From assembly GCF_002078875.1 (NCBI RefSeq), contig NC_034421.1, positions 8,330,365-8,394,364 on the forward strand: DNA of 64,000 nucleotides, given 5' to 3'. Each line of letters begins with the position of its first letter. Position 1 is the first letter of the stretch. Below are positions 36,701 through 48,929 of the stretch, one piece after another. The DNA comes from Numida meleagris. Taxonomy: Eukaryota; Chordata; Aves; Galliformes; Numididae. Made by a program: the position numbers and the translations under genes. The notes below the pieces were generated by a model. That model made no database searches. It was given only the letters and a program-made list of their open reading frames with translations, and was not told the origin of the DNA.

Positions 36701-39700
36701 CCAGCATGGTGCTGGCAGCAGGGGGGTGGGAAAGGCAAAGGGAGAATTCGGGGAGCCAGGTGCTCTCCTGCTTTGCCTTTCTTTGCTTTAGCTGTGCCTC
36801 GGTAGTGCTGCGAGTGGATGCAGTGGGGTCAGAGCTTTGCCCCAGAGTTTAGAAGGGGAAATCCCAGCAGCTTGCCAACATGAGGAGATTTTCTGGGAAA
36901 GGGTGGATATGTGCAAGGACCAAAATCCTGGAAACTTGCTGAATTTGCTGCTTCTCTCATAGCAGCATTACGTTGCTGAGAGGCAGTGGATGAGCAGGCA
37001 GGATAATAGCTGCTGTTTGCCTTGGATATAGGGAAAGAGCAAAGCAAAGCTCCAGGGCCTGCAAGCTGGCAGGGCTTTATCTGCGCCCATCACAAATGTA
37101 CATGGTGCGGTGCGTGTGTCACAGGCTTTGCTCTGTGTAGTGATTGATACATCCATCCTTAAAAAACACAGATTAGAAACAGCTAGCTTCAAATTCATAG
37201 TACTGATAGCTCCGGTAGGAAGACTTTTGGCATTGCCCTCATCTTGGCAGCTTTCGCATCCTAGATAAGATTAGAGAGAGATTTTCTTAATTTCCTTCAA
37301 ACCTTTTGGAAAGATTACTCTGCTGGAGCGTTATTATTCTGTTGATAAATATATAGCATTATACTTGTCAGGTGTCACTTCAGTACTTGAATTGGTTGCA
37401 TAGTAAGAAATACTAATGGGAAACAGGCACTCTGAAAAACAGCACGGACCGCATGACGTACATAATTCTGCTGTCTCTACAAATGAAGCTTTGTTCTAGC
37501 AATCAGGACATTTTCAGAAAAGAGTTTCCTTTTAATAGGCATGTTACAGGAGCACGTACATCAGGATTGCTGTAGATTATTAAATATGTTTGTAACAGAG
37601 ATTTCAACTGTGTGTCAAAGACTAAATCCTGTCTTGCACACCAGGCTTGAAATACAGAAGCAGGGGGGAAGCTGTGATTCAGATTCCCTTTGGCCAAATG
37701 AGAGGAGGCCCCGCTGAGCGTGTCGGTCACTGGCAGCTCCTCCCTGTAAGCACTTTGGAGTGAAAGGTGTCTTTGCCTCTCACCATTGCCACGGTGGTTG
37801 TTGGGGGCTGATGAATGTTGCAAAATGAAGAAAAAACCCAGTTGGCAGAGAAGAGAGGCTAGCTGGATAGTCAATGGTAGGAACTCCATCCTGCCACTTC
37901 CTCTATCCATTTAAATCCAGTTAGGTGGAAATAGTGCCACAGTTGCCAATTCCGTATTCCCACTCTGAGCTTGTTTTGGACCAGTGCTAATGATGTAGGA
38001 GGTGACTAATCAAAATCCCCGGTGAATTTGATAAACGTTTGCACAGTATCTTTTTGTAGACACAGGTTTCACTTTATCAGACTCCGTTTACCTTATTTTG
38101 CTGCTTTAGGATGGGGAGGATAGGAGGAAGACACAAATGAAAATTTCTTGACAGACAAGGTGGCTTTTCATTGCTCTTACTATGTGTAGTAGTTATTTAT
38201 TTGGTTTTCCAAATGAAATTTTGGCAGATTTGGAAGAGACCAGTTCCCAGCAAACCTCTAGGTGTGCAAGCTGGAGCTTGCTCAGTTCTGTGCTGCGGAA
38301 GCCACTTGCATGACTCGGCACGTGCTGCTCATGGATGAGGTCTGGGAGTATGGCTGTGGAGATGCTGAAGCACTGTCCTGTCCTGCTGGAACAGGCTTTG
38401 TAACACAGCCCAAAGCTGCTGTTTTGATCAAATATTTTGTTAGCAATGATTTACTGTTTTCTCTATGGCAGGTAGATCACTAGGAGAATAGGAGGGGATA
38501 TTCCTGGGGCAGCCACCAGGAATAAAAAAGCATTCTTATGGGCTGAACTTCCCCGTGCCTTCAGAAGCAGCGCGTCCTTAGTGTCCCCGAGGTAAAGTTA
38601 GCTCTCGGTCACCATAAAAACTGCAGGCTGTAAATATAAACCTTTGCTGTGGTTGCAGGGCAAGTGATTGCCCTTAGAAGGAAGTACTTTTATGATGCAT
38701 TAACGCAGTTATGTTAGTTAAAACAATGGAGTGCATTGTGATCTGGATTCTCAGTGTTCACAGGCTGTGGAGAGTGACTGGTAAAGTCATTGTTACTGCC
38801 CTGCCGGTGCAGTGCTGTCGGGTAGGAAGTGCCTGTGAGGGAGGTGGCTGCTGCCCTAGCGCGAGCGATTCCGTGTTTCTGACAGAATTCCAGGTGGGAG
38901 CTGCAGGGCGTTCTGTGAAGGCACAGGCCGGGATCTCATCCCTCGTCCTGGGCGGTCTGTGACAGGTCGGCTGATGTGACCTGTGAGCAGCATGACAGGG
39001 CGCATTCCTGTTAACGTTAGCGCCTGAGCCTGGTTTAATGGAGGCTTGAATTAATTCCATTTAATTAAATCATCTCCTAGCACTGGCTGGCACACAGCCA
39101 TGGGCCTGTAGGAATCATGCCTGTTTACAGGGGCAGAAAATTTGGCCAAACCACATGTAGCTGTGACGGGAGGCAGGCTTTGGCTGCAGTGAAATGGGCC
39201 TGGCCCAGGCACATCCATTGCTGCCCCAGCAGGGCAGGGCTGACCGAGGTGGAGCTGCACTGAAGGTTTGGGGCAGCTCTGGGATAACTTGTGGGGAAAA
39301 GGACTTTGAAGCAGTCCTTGGAGAAAGGGGAGTAAAAGAGACTGTCTTTCTACCCAGCATCTCTTTGTATTTAGGGGAAAGGATGGGGAAGAGATGTTAG
39401 AGCGAAGTTGCCTTCCATGGGTGGGAATTAAATGGCAGCAGTTTGTTTCCCGCCAGCAAGAGGTGGTGCCAGATTTACCGGATCCATACTATGAGAAAGT
39501 GCTGCAAACGCACGTCTGTCCCTCGTGGCCCTCAGGGTCCAGGAGCAGTGCTTGAGACTTGCGAAGATTGAGAAGAAATCTGTTTGGCTCATCTTGAGCA
39601 GTGAATGCTGAGCTCTGTGCTGATGTGATTCCAGTGCTGGAGAGCCATTGCTCACCTGCAGCCATCCTACGTATTTAAGTGCTCCTATTTCAGTCTTGTT

Positions 39701-39779
39701 CAAAATAGAGAAAATGCAGAGTCCTTTTCTTCCAGAATGTTTGGTTCAAAGGCTTCTCATGGTACTGGGCGGTGAAAAA

Positions 39780-40110
39780 AGCTTGGAATTAATCTGTTTC
39801 TTTTAGTGCTGTTCATATTAATAGGCTTTGCTGTTCATGCTTGTCATATTGTAATTCTGATTTAACAACGTTTATCAGTAGAAGATCACTGCAGGGTCTT
39901 TAACGATTATAGTTGTTCAAGCTGATAGTCTGAGACTATTAAATAAGCTCCAATTACTTCCCATTTATTTGTGTTGTATTTTCCCTCCAAGTAACAAAAT
40001 GTAATCCAGAAGTTCATTATTATTCTTTGCATTGTATTTATCTAAATAGATTTTCTACCTAATTAAGGCTGAATACGTCTGTGTTAAACTGACCGTATTT
40101 TACAAGGATG
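39780..40110. promoter_or_regulatory. Candidate conserved noncoding block
   Basis: Repeat-free AT-rich sequence with many homeodomain and GATA/HOX-like words (GGAATTAATC, TATTAATAGG, TTTATCAG, CTAATTAAGG, AATCTG) and almost no CpG. It resembles intronic enhancers of other developmental loci in composition. There is no alignment support. Confidence 0.3.
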
Positions 40111-41158
40111 TTTTCATTTGTATGTGAGGGGGTCTTTGGTTTCTGCCATCCATATTTTAATTATGTTCAATCTCCATAGCTGCCAGAAATCTTACTGTGT
40201 ATCTCAGCAGTTCACTGTGGGCTGCCCAAGATTGTTTAGATGTGAGTTGGAGTAGTTCTCCAGAGGAAGTTAGTTGGAATCTAGTTAATAACAAATCATC
40301 AGGAAGCAATTTCAAGTGTTTACTACTCCTCTGAAAGACATAAAGTGTATATGGCTGAGTTTTGGCTGAAAGAAATAAGGATGAAGGCAAAGAGTTCAGT
40401 TCACATAGCCATGCTGTTTGTTATGGGATGTGTCGCTGACAGGGGAAGGCAGGGGAGAAGTCTTTTCGTGAGTTTGGGAATTGATGAACAAGTTGGCAGG
40501 TAATGTGCAGTGTGGTTGTCATGTTGGTAGTTTGCGCTGCAGTGACCGAGCTTTACTCCGGTAAACGCTTGGTGTTCTTTATTTATACAGAACGATCTTT
40601 CTGGGCACCCTTGTCACAGAATTAAGCAGTACGATTTGCTGGTAATTAAATACACAAAACATTCTGTTTTCTTTCCATTACCGGAATAGCCCTCAGGGAA
40701 ACACCTGCCTGTGCCCACCCCACACCGCCGGGGTGCAGGGCTGTGCTCTGCCCTCCCCAGAGCCCCCCGCACACGTTGCCATCTGCCCTGGAGAAACCTA
40801 TGGCCTGTGAGTAGCAACTGCTTTTTTACTCTATGAAACTGCAGGATTTTTCAAATGCTGCTTGAGGAACCTGTTCAAGGAGTACAGAATAATAAGCATT
40901 AATACAGAAAGTCACTTAAATCACCTTTCCTTTGAGAAAGTGCTGACTTCATGTAAGCTCCTTCCTGTCTGAACATGAAGCTCCTTCGTGTCTGTTGGGA
41001 GCACTGTACCATCCGCCTTCCCTGGGGAAGGAGCTGTGGGCATAAAAAAAAAAAGAGAAAAAAGGGACAAGTAAGCCCCCAGGGTTTTCCTGAGCTTCCT
41101 CAGTGCACTATGGGCCAGTCCTTCCTCATCTCTTCCCTAGCTTTGTGCTGAGCTCTAT

Positions 41159-41313
41159 TCAGAGTTGAAATGAGGCCAGGAGGTTGAAAATGCGGTCGGT
41201 GTTGGAGGGCGGCTGCTCCACCAGCACCCGGGCTCCGAGCTGCCTGAGCCTGGGCATGGGGTCGGGCATCGTATGGAAGGGAATGGCATTGGTAAAGTGG
41301 GGGCAGGTCCTGA
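41159..41313 (-). other. Unexplained coding-like antisense segment (possible exon or retrocopy end)
   Basis: On the minus strand a frame running to a TGA (41159-41161) has GC-rich third positions and locally retained CpGs in AT-richer surroundings. It reads in part HFTNAIPFHTMPDPMPRL, then RQLGARVLVEQPPSNTDR and IFNLLASFQL-stop. The open frame extends further upstream (to 41539) but loses the coding-like composition. A TTTACAG that could act as a minus-strand acceptor lies just before 41313. I do not recognise the protein, and no AATAAA follows. It may be chance, a retrocopy fragment, or an unannotated antisense exon. Confidence 0.3.
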
Positions 41314-41776
41314 CTGTAAAGCAGGTTCTGTTACAGACTGATTGAAATAGTCTCTGGTATCTTCCAGTCCTTCTGTGTAAGTACAGATTTTCCTGAAGAG
41401 CTTGAGATAGCAGAAAAGAAGGTTGACAGTTTTTAAAATACGGCAGATATTTGCTTTCACGGTTCCCCGTAGTATTATTCCAAACTCTAATAGCCAGATG
41501 AATATTTGAAATTACTGTTAATGCAAAAGAGCTGCTCATTTAGGCACTGTACTGAACTGCAGGAAATGTGAAAATCTGTTCCATCTCTTGAGGGGTGCTC
41601 TGTGGGATTATTACGTGATCCAAATCACTCAAAGTCAGACACAGGCTAGCAAAAAAAAAACAGAAAAACTGTTCCGAGGAAAGCAGCCGAAGTTTTGAAG
41701 CTGCAGTTATTCTGTATTTTACCTTATTGTAAAAATGGCATATATACAAAAGGAAAAAATGTGCATCTTCTACAAG
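41314..41776. other. Intronic stretch between the antisense frame and the mariner
   Basis: AT-rich DNA with an A10 tract at about 41651-41660. The antisense open frame continues through part of it without recognisable similarity. Nothing else seen. Confidence 0.5.
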
Positions 41777-42311
41777 AGCTGCTCCAAAAGTAATGCCTCC
41801 TATTTTATTACATTGGCCCACCACACCAGAGGTGGGTGTTGGTGAGATGGCAGCAGAGGTTGAGCCTTCCCACCACCATCCCGTTATGTGTTGCTGCCGT
41901 GTGACAGACGGCAGCAGAGGGGCACTCTGACACAACGGCGTCTGACGTGGAGGTGTGGATGAAGCAAAGGGGTGGAACTGAATTCCTCCGTGCAGAAAAA
42001 ATGGCGCCCACTGACATTCATGGACACTTGCTGAATGCTGATGGAGACCCAGCAGTGGAAGCAGCACAGTGAGGTGGGTGGTTCACTTCAGCAGTGGGGG
42101 CAGTAGGTCACCTTCACCAGTGCAGATTTTATGAGCATGGCGTGCAGCTCTTGTGCATCACTGGCAAAAATGCATAGCTAATGGTGGGAACTATGCTGAA
42201 AAATAGCAGTTTGTAGCTGGGAGTTTTCTCTATCACATAGTGTTGTTGTGCTCTTTGTATCTGTGGTAGTTTCCTTGGAAATAAATAGGAGACATTACTT
42301 TCAGAGCAGCC
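41777..42311 (+). mobile_element. Internally deleted Tc1/mariner element (Galluhop-like, non-autonomous)
   Basis: About 535 bp bounded by inverted terminal repeats. The left arm 41778-41805 and the reverse complement of the right arm 42283-42310 agree at 25 of 28 positions (GCTGCTCCAAAAGTAATG against GCTGCTCTGAAAGTAATG at the tips). The right end is followed by TA (42312-42313), the mariner target dinucleotide. A TA sits four bases outside the left tip, so the left junction has drifted. Inside are the start and end of a mariner transposase without its catalytic middle. The terminal repeats and layout fit the mariner of galliform genomes known as Galluhop; the exact family name should be checked against a repeat library. 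Confidence 0.88.
41935..42072 (+). pseudogene. Mariner transposase N-terminal remnant
   Basis: A 45-codon open run ends at TGA 42070-42072. It includes TTASDVEVWMKQRGG, then EFLRAEKMAPTDIHGHLLN, which resembles the N-terminal helix-turn-helix region of mariner transposases. The expected start codon is ACG (41935-41937) instead of ATG. After the stop, GGWFTSAVG-like residues continue, then DFYEHGVQLL and ITGKNA (about 42124-42175), corresponding to the C-terminal end. The DD(D/E) catalytic core between them is missing, apparently by a deletion near 42100-42120. The copy cannot encode a working enzyme. Confidence 0.8.
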
Positions 42312-43032
42312 TATCTATTAATGATGGTATTAGTGCTGTTTCATCAAGGACTGGTGCTTTTTCAAGTCTCAGAATTCCCCTTTAAATCCAAGTGATCGCT
42401 TTTTCTCATGATCTTTGTACGTGCTTGAGGACTGTATTTGATGCCATTGCATCTTTCATCTTGACCAGCTTTCAAGTTCAAAATCAATAAATTTGTTTTC
42501 ACCCTTTGTACCTCTCTCTTTAATGTCAGGCACGAAATCAGTTCATACATTGCTCGCAGAATGATTCTCGCAAGTCTTCAGCCTCTGACGATTAAAGTAC
42601 AATGTACTTATTACAGTGAAATGGAAAAGCATATGGACAAAGCTAACTGCTTTAACATCTGCTGTCGCTTCTCCATCTGCTCTCTGGCTGTGCTCCTGTC
42701 CAAACCTGCCAGAAGCACTCGTTTTTCAAGGTCTCATGGCCCATCAGCCACGTCCTCGACGGAAGTCCTTAATTTCATGTTCATTCTGACAGAGCATCAC
42801 GGCGTCTGCAGGGTGCCGAGATCGGCAGTGCTGCCTCTTGCTGCACTTCGTTACGCTCAGCTTCAGAAATCCTTTGCGAATACTTGTTTGTTTAAAAAAA
42901 AAAAATTGCTATTGTTGTGATGGTGACCATCCTTTGGTATGCATCTGGCAGAAGAGTTGGGATGACTCCAGACGATCTCACTGTCAGATCTATTCTACAG
43001 TGATGGAGATGAAGTTTTGATGGTTTTTTTTT
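42312..43032. other. Intronic stretch, nothing recognised
   Basis: AT-rich unique-looking DNA with an A-rich run at 42894-42905. No gene or repeat signature seen. Confidence 0.5.
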
Positions 43033-43100
43033 CTTGGATTCTTAGGGAATTATGATCTTTGGGATCCCTTCCAACCCAAGCCATTCTGTGATTCTGTGTC
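43033..43100 (+). mobile_element. CR1 LINE 3' terminal fragment
   Basis: GATCTTTGGGATCCCTTCCA, then ACCCAAGCC, then two identical octamers ATTCTGTG (43083-43090 and 43091-43098). This is the characteristic CR1 3' end, here in + orientation. Only the last 70 bases or so are recognisable, a strongly 5'-truncated copy. Confidence 0.82.
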
Positions 43101-46100
43101 TGTGGTTCGACAGAATAACAGGCTTTGAGCGTGCCAAGGTCCAAGCACAGAAGGAAGGCTGTGCTCCAGGAGCAGCCCTTACTTGCAGGGATGCCATCCG
43201 CTGACTCCTTTGGCAGTTGGAAGGTGTCATTATTGAGTAATTAACAAGCATTACAAAATAAGATGTCACAGAGCTCTAATTAATGTTGAACAAAGAGGAG
43301 ACTTGTTTTAATTATCTTCTCATGTAGTGCTGTTTAAACCCTTCTTGGCCTCAGGACTGACCGAGTGGATGGTCCTGTGCGCCTCGGGGCGCTGCCCAGC
43401 GGCTGCGTGCTGCACGTCCTGGTGTCTTTGTTACTGAGTGGCCAGCTTTGTGTGGGACAGGGCTGTGACAGATTCGTGCTCCTCAGCCCTCGGACCCAGG
43501 GCTTTGTACTTGGAGAGGAAATAGGTCGTGCAAGAGAAACTGAGACTGTGAGCGCTTACCATTCGGTGCTTGCTTGCACATGGTCCCTCCATCTGTGTAG
43601 TATCTGTGAGGACTCCTGTGATACCGGGATGGCAATGAATGACCCCTCCAGTGAAGGGAGTGTAGTCCTGCTGCCACAAGGAGTGGCTCTGAGCAGTGGT
43701 GCGTGCCCAGCACAGCCGCTGCTCACTGGGTTCAGTGCTTGAGTTCAGATCCCTGAGCTGCACGTGAGCTGCCTGCAGTGCTCTCCCTGTGGCTGCCTGT
43801 TTGTCCCTGTGTTAGCCAGTCTCTGATAAGCTAGAGGAGTAGTGGGCAACGTACGAAAGAGCATTCATTCTGCGGGGGAGATGCTTTAATAAAGATGGAG
43901 TTTGGCAAATTAAAGCTCGTGCAGGTTTTGAAGGACAGCTCAGACTCTCCCTCCATGCAATAGCTTTGAGCGTAAAACATTACTTTTCAATAATGTTATA
44001 TTGTTATTTTTAGCATCAGTGGCAATCTGTATGTAATTGGCAGTGATCTCATCCGCGCTGTGGGGTACAGAGTGTTCCTTCCCAGTTTGGGAGTGTTTGT
44101 TGTTGCTGAATCGCAATGCGTGCACATGCAGAGAGGTCCCAGTGTCATTAAAACACTCCGTGCCAGGGCTCTCGCCATACAGCACGCAGCACTTCGCCTC
44201 TCCCTGACCTTCTGAGGACCAGATACAGTTAGGACCTAAAATTAGTGCTTGTGGAAATCCTTCTCTGAGGCTGTGTTCAGTGATAGCCATGCACAGTGTC
44301 ACACCTGAGCTTTGAAATACGGTGCTTGCAAAGCGATGCGAGCCCTCCAGAGGCTTCTTTAGAAAGGCTGTAAACAGAGGTGGCTTTTAAAATGTGAGGA
44401 AAAAAGTATTTTGACCTGATTGGCACCTCTCTGCAGGAGCGGAATGGCAGCAGGAGCAGAGTGTTTGTCAGCTGAGATACAGACATCACACAAGAAGGAT
44501 GTGTAAATGCAGGTTTGTGGTTTGTCCCCACAGGGAAGCCACGCGGTTCCCAGGCTGCAGGAGAAGCACAGCTAAGATCAGACTAGGGGGGTGTAATGGA
44601 AATATGGGTTCAGATAGCTAGGCTCTTGGGTGGTATGTGTTTGAAACCTGTAGTGCTCAGTGATTATTACAGGAACCCTCCTAAACGAGGAGGCTTTGGG
44701 TAGAGCCTGTTTTGATCTGTGGCTGTGCCTGAAAATTATTCTCTTACAAAGACCAAAATGGTGATTTTCATAATATTTTTCTGAGCATTCTGTGAGTGAG
44801 ATTAGGTTTGTACAACAAAAAACAGCATTGTTAGGTGTTGGCTTGAAAATACTACTTTCATCTTCGACTGTGGATACATACAGGCTATAGCTATATTAAT
44901 AGGCTCTCTGCTTCTAATTTGGTCCTTTTTTTTTTTTTTTTTTTTTTTTGGTCAGTGTATTCAGTGTAATTTGCAAACGCAATGAGAGATAAGAAGCTGC
45001 CGCTTAGAAATAGCTGGACCAAAGCTGAGAAGGATGACTTTTCATCCAGCAAGCCCACTGATACAGATTGCGTAGTACTGCCAGAACTGGCAATGGTTTC
45101 ACTGTGATTTTTCTCCAGGATTTCTTTGTCCTGACATGAACATCTTAGACATCCATGGCACAGAGTCTGCAGTGAATCCAGCACAGTAAAATAAGTATTG
45201 GAGAGCAAGAGAAACCCATCTTCCCGTAGCCAGCTTAAGCCCACATGTGCTGCTTTTGTCTGTACTCCCAAACTTTGCAGATGAGCGCAATTTATTGTCA
45301 GCAGCTGCTGCGTGAAAAAGCTCTTAAGTGCTGAGCTTCGTGTCCCCTCCCTGCAAAGTGTGTGTGTCCCGCTGATACGTCTGGGTCCTGCCTTGATGCC
45401 ATTACATGATGCAGACCACGCCTAGTTTTGGTGAAAGTTGTTGAGGGGTGAATGGAGACTTGAGGCCTGGTGGTGTTCTGTATTTGCAGCAGCAGGTGTG
45501 GGAGCACCAGGCTCATGTGAGGCTGTAATTGGGCTTGGTCCAACTGTAGCATTTGTTAGGTGCCCTTTTCATTTTTTATTCTACGTGCACTGATGTACAT
45601 ACACGCCTCCTGGTTGGCACGGTTGCTCTGCAGTTGGGCTGTATTTTTAGCCCCCGCTCCTCCCAGACACTGTCTCTGCAGAGAGCTTTTGTGGTCTTCT
45701 CTGTGCCCCCAGGCAGGCAGCGATTAAAGCCCAGCTTAGTTTTGTGTCTGGCTTTGAAGCGCTTGTGATACATTTGTCTTCTCAAATTCCGGCGTGTACT
45801 CTTGGAAAGGCATTTCCCAGAGGGGAGCAAAGCACTTGAAGGGAGCGAAGAGTTTGAAGAGGTGAACCTTATGCCAGTTAAATCCTCTGTTTACTTTGCT
45901 TTTTTCTCCCGAGGTTTCATCACCGCTTTCTACCACTCTCCTCTCCTGTCAGATGCGGTTTGTAAGGGGAGGGGCCGCACACCTCATCCTTCAAGGCTTT
46001 TTCGTGCTTTGGAGGGGTTTGAATGGGGCCTCAGGTAGGGGCCGAGGGCAGAGCATTCACACCAGTTTCTTACTGTGGCCGCTAGAAGAATTACTGCCAA

Positions 46101-47954
46101 AAAAAAAAAAAGGCAAAAAACAGTGGCATTCTGCTCTCTTCTCCCTTATCAATACGTTGTTTGTGGTGCAGCACATTTTTTTGTTGCCTTTTTTTTTTCC
46201 CCTTTTTTTTTTTCTTTCTTAACCTGAAGAGAAAAATCATTTAGCAAGAGTCAGAGAGGGAAAGTGGCCAAGAAGCACAGAAATATCCCATCATGGCATC
46301 GCCTTTAGAGACCTTGGGAAGAGTTTGATGCAGAAGACAGACTTTTTCCCATCATTGCAGCCAGGTGTTTCGGCCCTGAGTTTCTGCGTGCTGGAATGCT
46401 CCAGTTACAGACAGAAAGTGCTTTCGCCTGTATTAACGATGAGAACTAACCATAAGGGTGCTTGCATTACTGCTGAGCAGTGTCCCTGTAGCTCTCTGCA
46501 CACGGCTGTCATGGAAATGCAACACATAAAGTTCTCATTTGCTCTTTCATATTTTCCTTCATATTCCACATATGCAACATGTTGAAGCTTAAGGACTATA
46601 AATAGCTTAGGGGGTGTTTGGGACATAAAATTTATACTAATGGAATGAATAGTATTTTCGATGGCTGTTGTATTTCAGCTTCGTATAAGCGGGGGGCGGG
46701 AAGCAAGGGAAAAGCCTCCCTGTTTACTTTCACACATTTGTGCACCCAAATAACCATTGCCATCAGGGTGCTATCTACATCGCTGTCTCATAAGTACAAA
46801 GCAAATGTTATTAGCACGTAGATTCAGAGGGGTGGCCTCCTGTGTGCTGATGGCTTGAACAGAAGAGCTGCAAGGTGGACCCAGCCCCACGCTGAGCAAG
46901 CACAGGTGGGTGCCATGACCCTTCCCATCCCCTCTGCCAGGACGTGGCTGGCCAATGGGACAGCCTTGGGGATGTCAGGGTGACCCCAGCATGGTTACTG
47001 ATGGCAACAGCCTCACAGCGACTGCAGCCTGTTTTGTCTCGTTCTTGTTGTCATTTAACCATCCAGGTATCCACAGCCCTGGGTAGCTCGCAGTGGCCCT
47101 GCCTCACTGCAAGGCTGGGCACAGCGTACTGCCTTCAAAAAGGGGTCGGCATGTACACGTTAGAGCATGGAGAGAGAAAGGTGAGCTCCAGCAACAGCTT
47201 AGAGGAAGTGTGTCTGTAGAGCAGTTAAATTTTCAGAGCTATTTCCTGTATACACACGCACGATGTTGCTATCAGCACATTAAAATAAAGCAAGCCAAAG
47301 CGTACCACTGGCATAGCCAACCTGTGGTTGGGAAGTTGGCTGAACAAGGAAGGGAACATGGCAGCTATCAAACATCTGAAGCAGTGGGCCATTACTCAGA
47401 GCAGTAGCACCTCAGAAGAGATGTTCTGGGTGTGAAGTTAAGAAGCTTCGTATTTGTCTTGCTCTGTTTGCAGTTTGCTGCTGGGGTCAGGGATCTTTTA
47501 TTTTTATTTGAAGATATATTGGAGATACAGGATAAGTAAAGGGAGCTGGGCTCTGAAAATAGAGGAATTTTTTTTGTTTGATCGTTCGTGGGAACACGTG
47601 CTGCCTTGAAACTATTTTTAGTGGATTTTTTGTTGGTTCTTTTTGTTCTTTCACTTGAGATTTAAATTTAAAAAATTCTTAATCCTTTATTTAAAAAAAT
47701 AGAAAAAGATTGATTTCGTGTGCTTTCTACTCTTAAAAATGAGAAAGATATTTATTTCTTTTCAAAAATGCGCTTTCTCCAAAATAAAAATATTTTGTGA
47801 TTGGCTTGTGAAAAAACTCTGCATTCCATTTGTGATAGCTCCTTGCAGGCTGAGATATTCATGGAAGAGAATCACTTCGGTCACTCACAAAACCAGATCT
47901 TCTAATGAATAAACTATTCAAACATTTCTCATTGCTGAGCTGCAGAGGTCAAAG
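43101..47954. other. Intronic stretch with T-rich tracts, no gene recognised
   Basis: Low-complexity tracts are T24 at 44926-44949, A13 at 46099-46111 and a pyrimidine run with T10 and T11 at 46189-46213. AT-rich DNA with many poly-A/T words lies at 47560-47800. No recognisable domain in any reading frame. Confidence 0.5.
44926..44949. repeat. T24 homopolymer
   Basis: Twenty-four consecutive T on the + strand, the longest homopolymer in the window. On the minus strand it would be a poly-A tail, but no retroposed body is recognisable next to it. Confidence 0.95.
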
Positions 47955-48045
47955 CGATACCGGCTTGCTGCGTGACCTTGGACAAGTCATTATCTCAGCC
48001 TCCTTCGTCGCTGCAGTCTGACTGTGAAATAACTCTTCACAGAAG
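47955..48045 (+). mobile_element. Possible CORE-SINE (MIR-type) relic
   Basis: GCTGCGTGACCTTGGACAAG followed by TCATTATCTCAGCCTCC closely follows the most conserved part of MIR (GCTGTGTGACCTTGGGCAAG, TCAC...CTCAGCCTC order). The flanks are too diverged to place the ends. MIR-type SINEs are ancient in amniotes and survive at low copy number in birds. A random match of this length and order is unlikely but not excluded. Confidence 0.5.
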
Positions 48046-48929
48046 AGGTGGGAGAAACAATTAGCTAGGGCTGGTAAAATGTTTGGAATATGAGATGTGG
48101 TTCATAGGTGCTAAGGATGGCTCTCATCAGTCATCGGTAGCCACTGCTGTGATACTTGGCAAGCACTGCTTTTTGGCTACTTAGTCTAGCAGGAGTGGAA
48201 AGAAAGCTGGACAGAAAAAAAAGTCTATCAATATTTATAACCCCCTCATCAGATTTTTTTAGTAACAATTCTCCTTGCTTTCGTCTGCTGTTGAACACTT
48301 TAATAAGTGGAGATACTGCCTGTTCCGTGAGTCTAAAAGTGTTACCTGCTAGCCTGAGGGCTAGCTTCTGCGGCTGGAGCAAAGGTTCCCATTTCGTATT
48401 CATTTACACATACAAGTGCCTCTTGTTCCAGTCTTCCGTGTCTTTTCTGAAACAGATTGCTGTGTTCTCTGATGTCCCTGGGATCCCTGGGATTGTCCTG
48501 CTTTTTCTTTTCTGTCTTACAGTCTTTCTCCTGTGGGTGTATTCATTCAGTTTATCAACTGTGTCAATTGCATGCCAGCCAGGAGAGGTTTGCGGGTGTC
48601 TGAAGGGAGCCATGTAGCCAGCTCTCACCAGCGTTTGGGAGAACTCAGATGTTTTACCGTTCTTTGTACATTTTCAGAATTAATTCTGCCCTTTTGCTGA
48701 GGATTTCTTTCACGCCTGTCTGATCCCCATGAGGATATGAGCAGCTCAAGCCAGCATAAAGAGTGACAAAGGCTTAGAAGTGCTGGTGAAGGACACTTTT
48801 AGCTTAGGCCATCCTCAGCCTCTGGAGGACATGGTGCCCATATCCCCGTGCTGTCCCACACCTCCCTTCTCTGCCATTAGCATTTCTACAGCCTTACAGT
48901 CTGCCTGCCTGGCTCAGTCCTGGTCTTTT
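48046..48929. other. Intronic stretch, nothing recognised
   Basis: Unique-looking intron of average composition. Overlapping frames of about 150 (+) and 90 (-) codons show no domain. No repeat seen. Confidence 0.5.

Larger units (their letters stand above)
35521..41158. other. Intronic stretch, no gene recognised
   Basis: Contains a CpG cluster near 36500-36700 and an imperfect G-run array at 36721-36753. An AT-rich block at about 39780-40110 resembles a conserved noncoding element (TTTAACAACG, TTTATCAGTAG, CTAATTAAGG, TAATCC words). GC-rich segments at 38800-38980 and 40680-40800 are unclassified. Confidence 0.5.
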
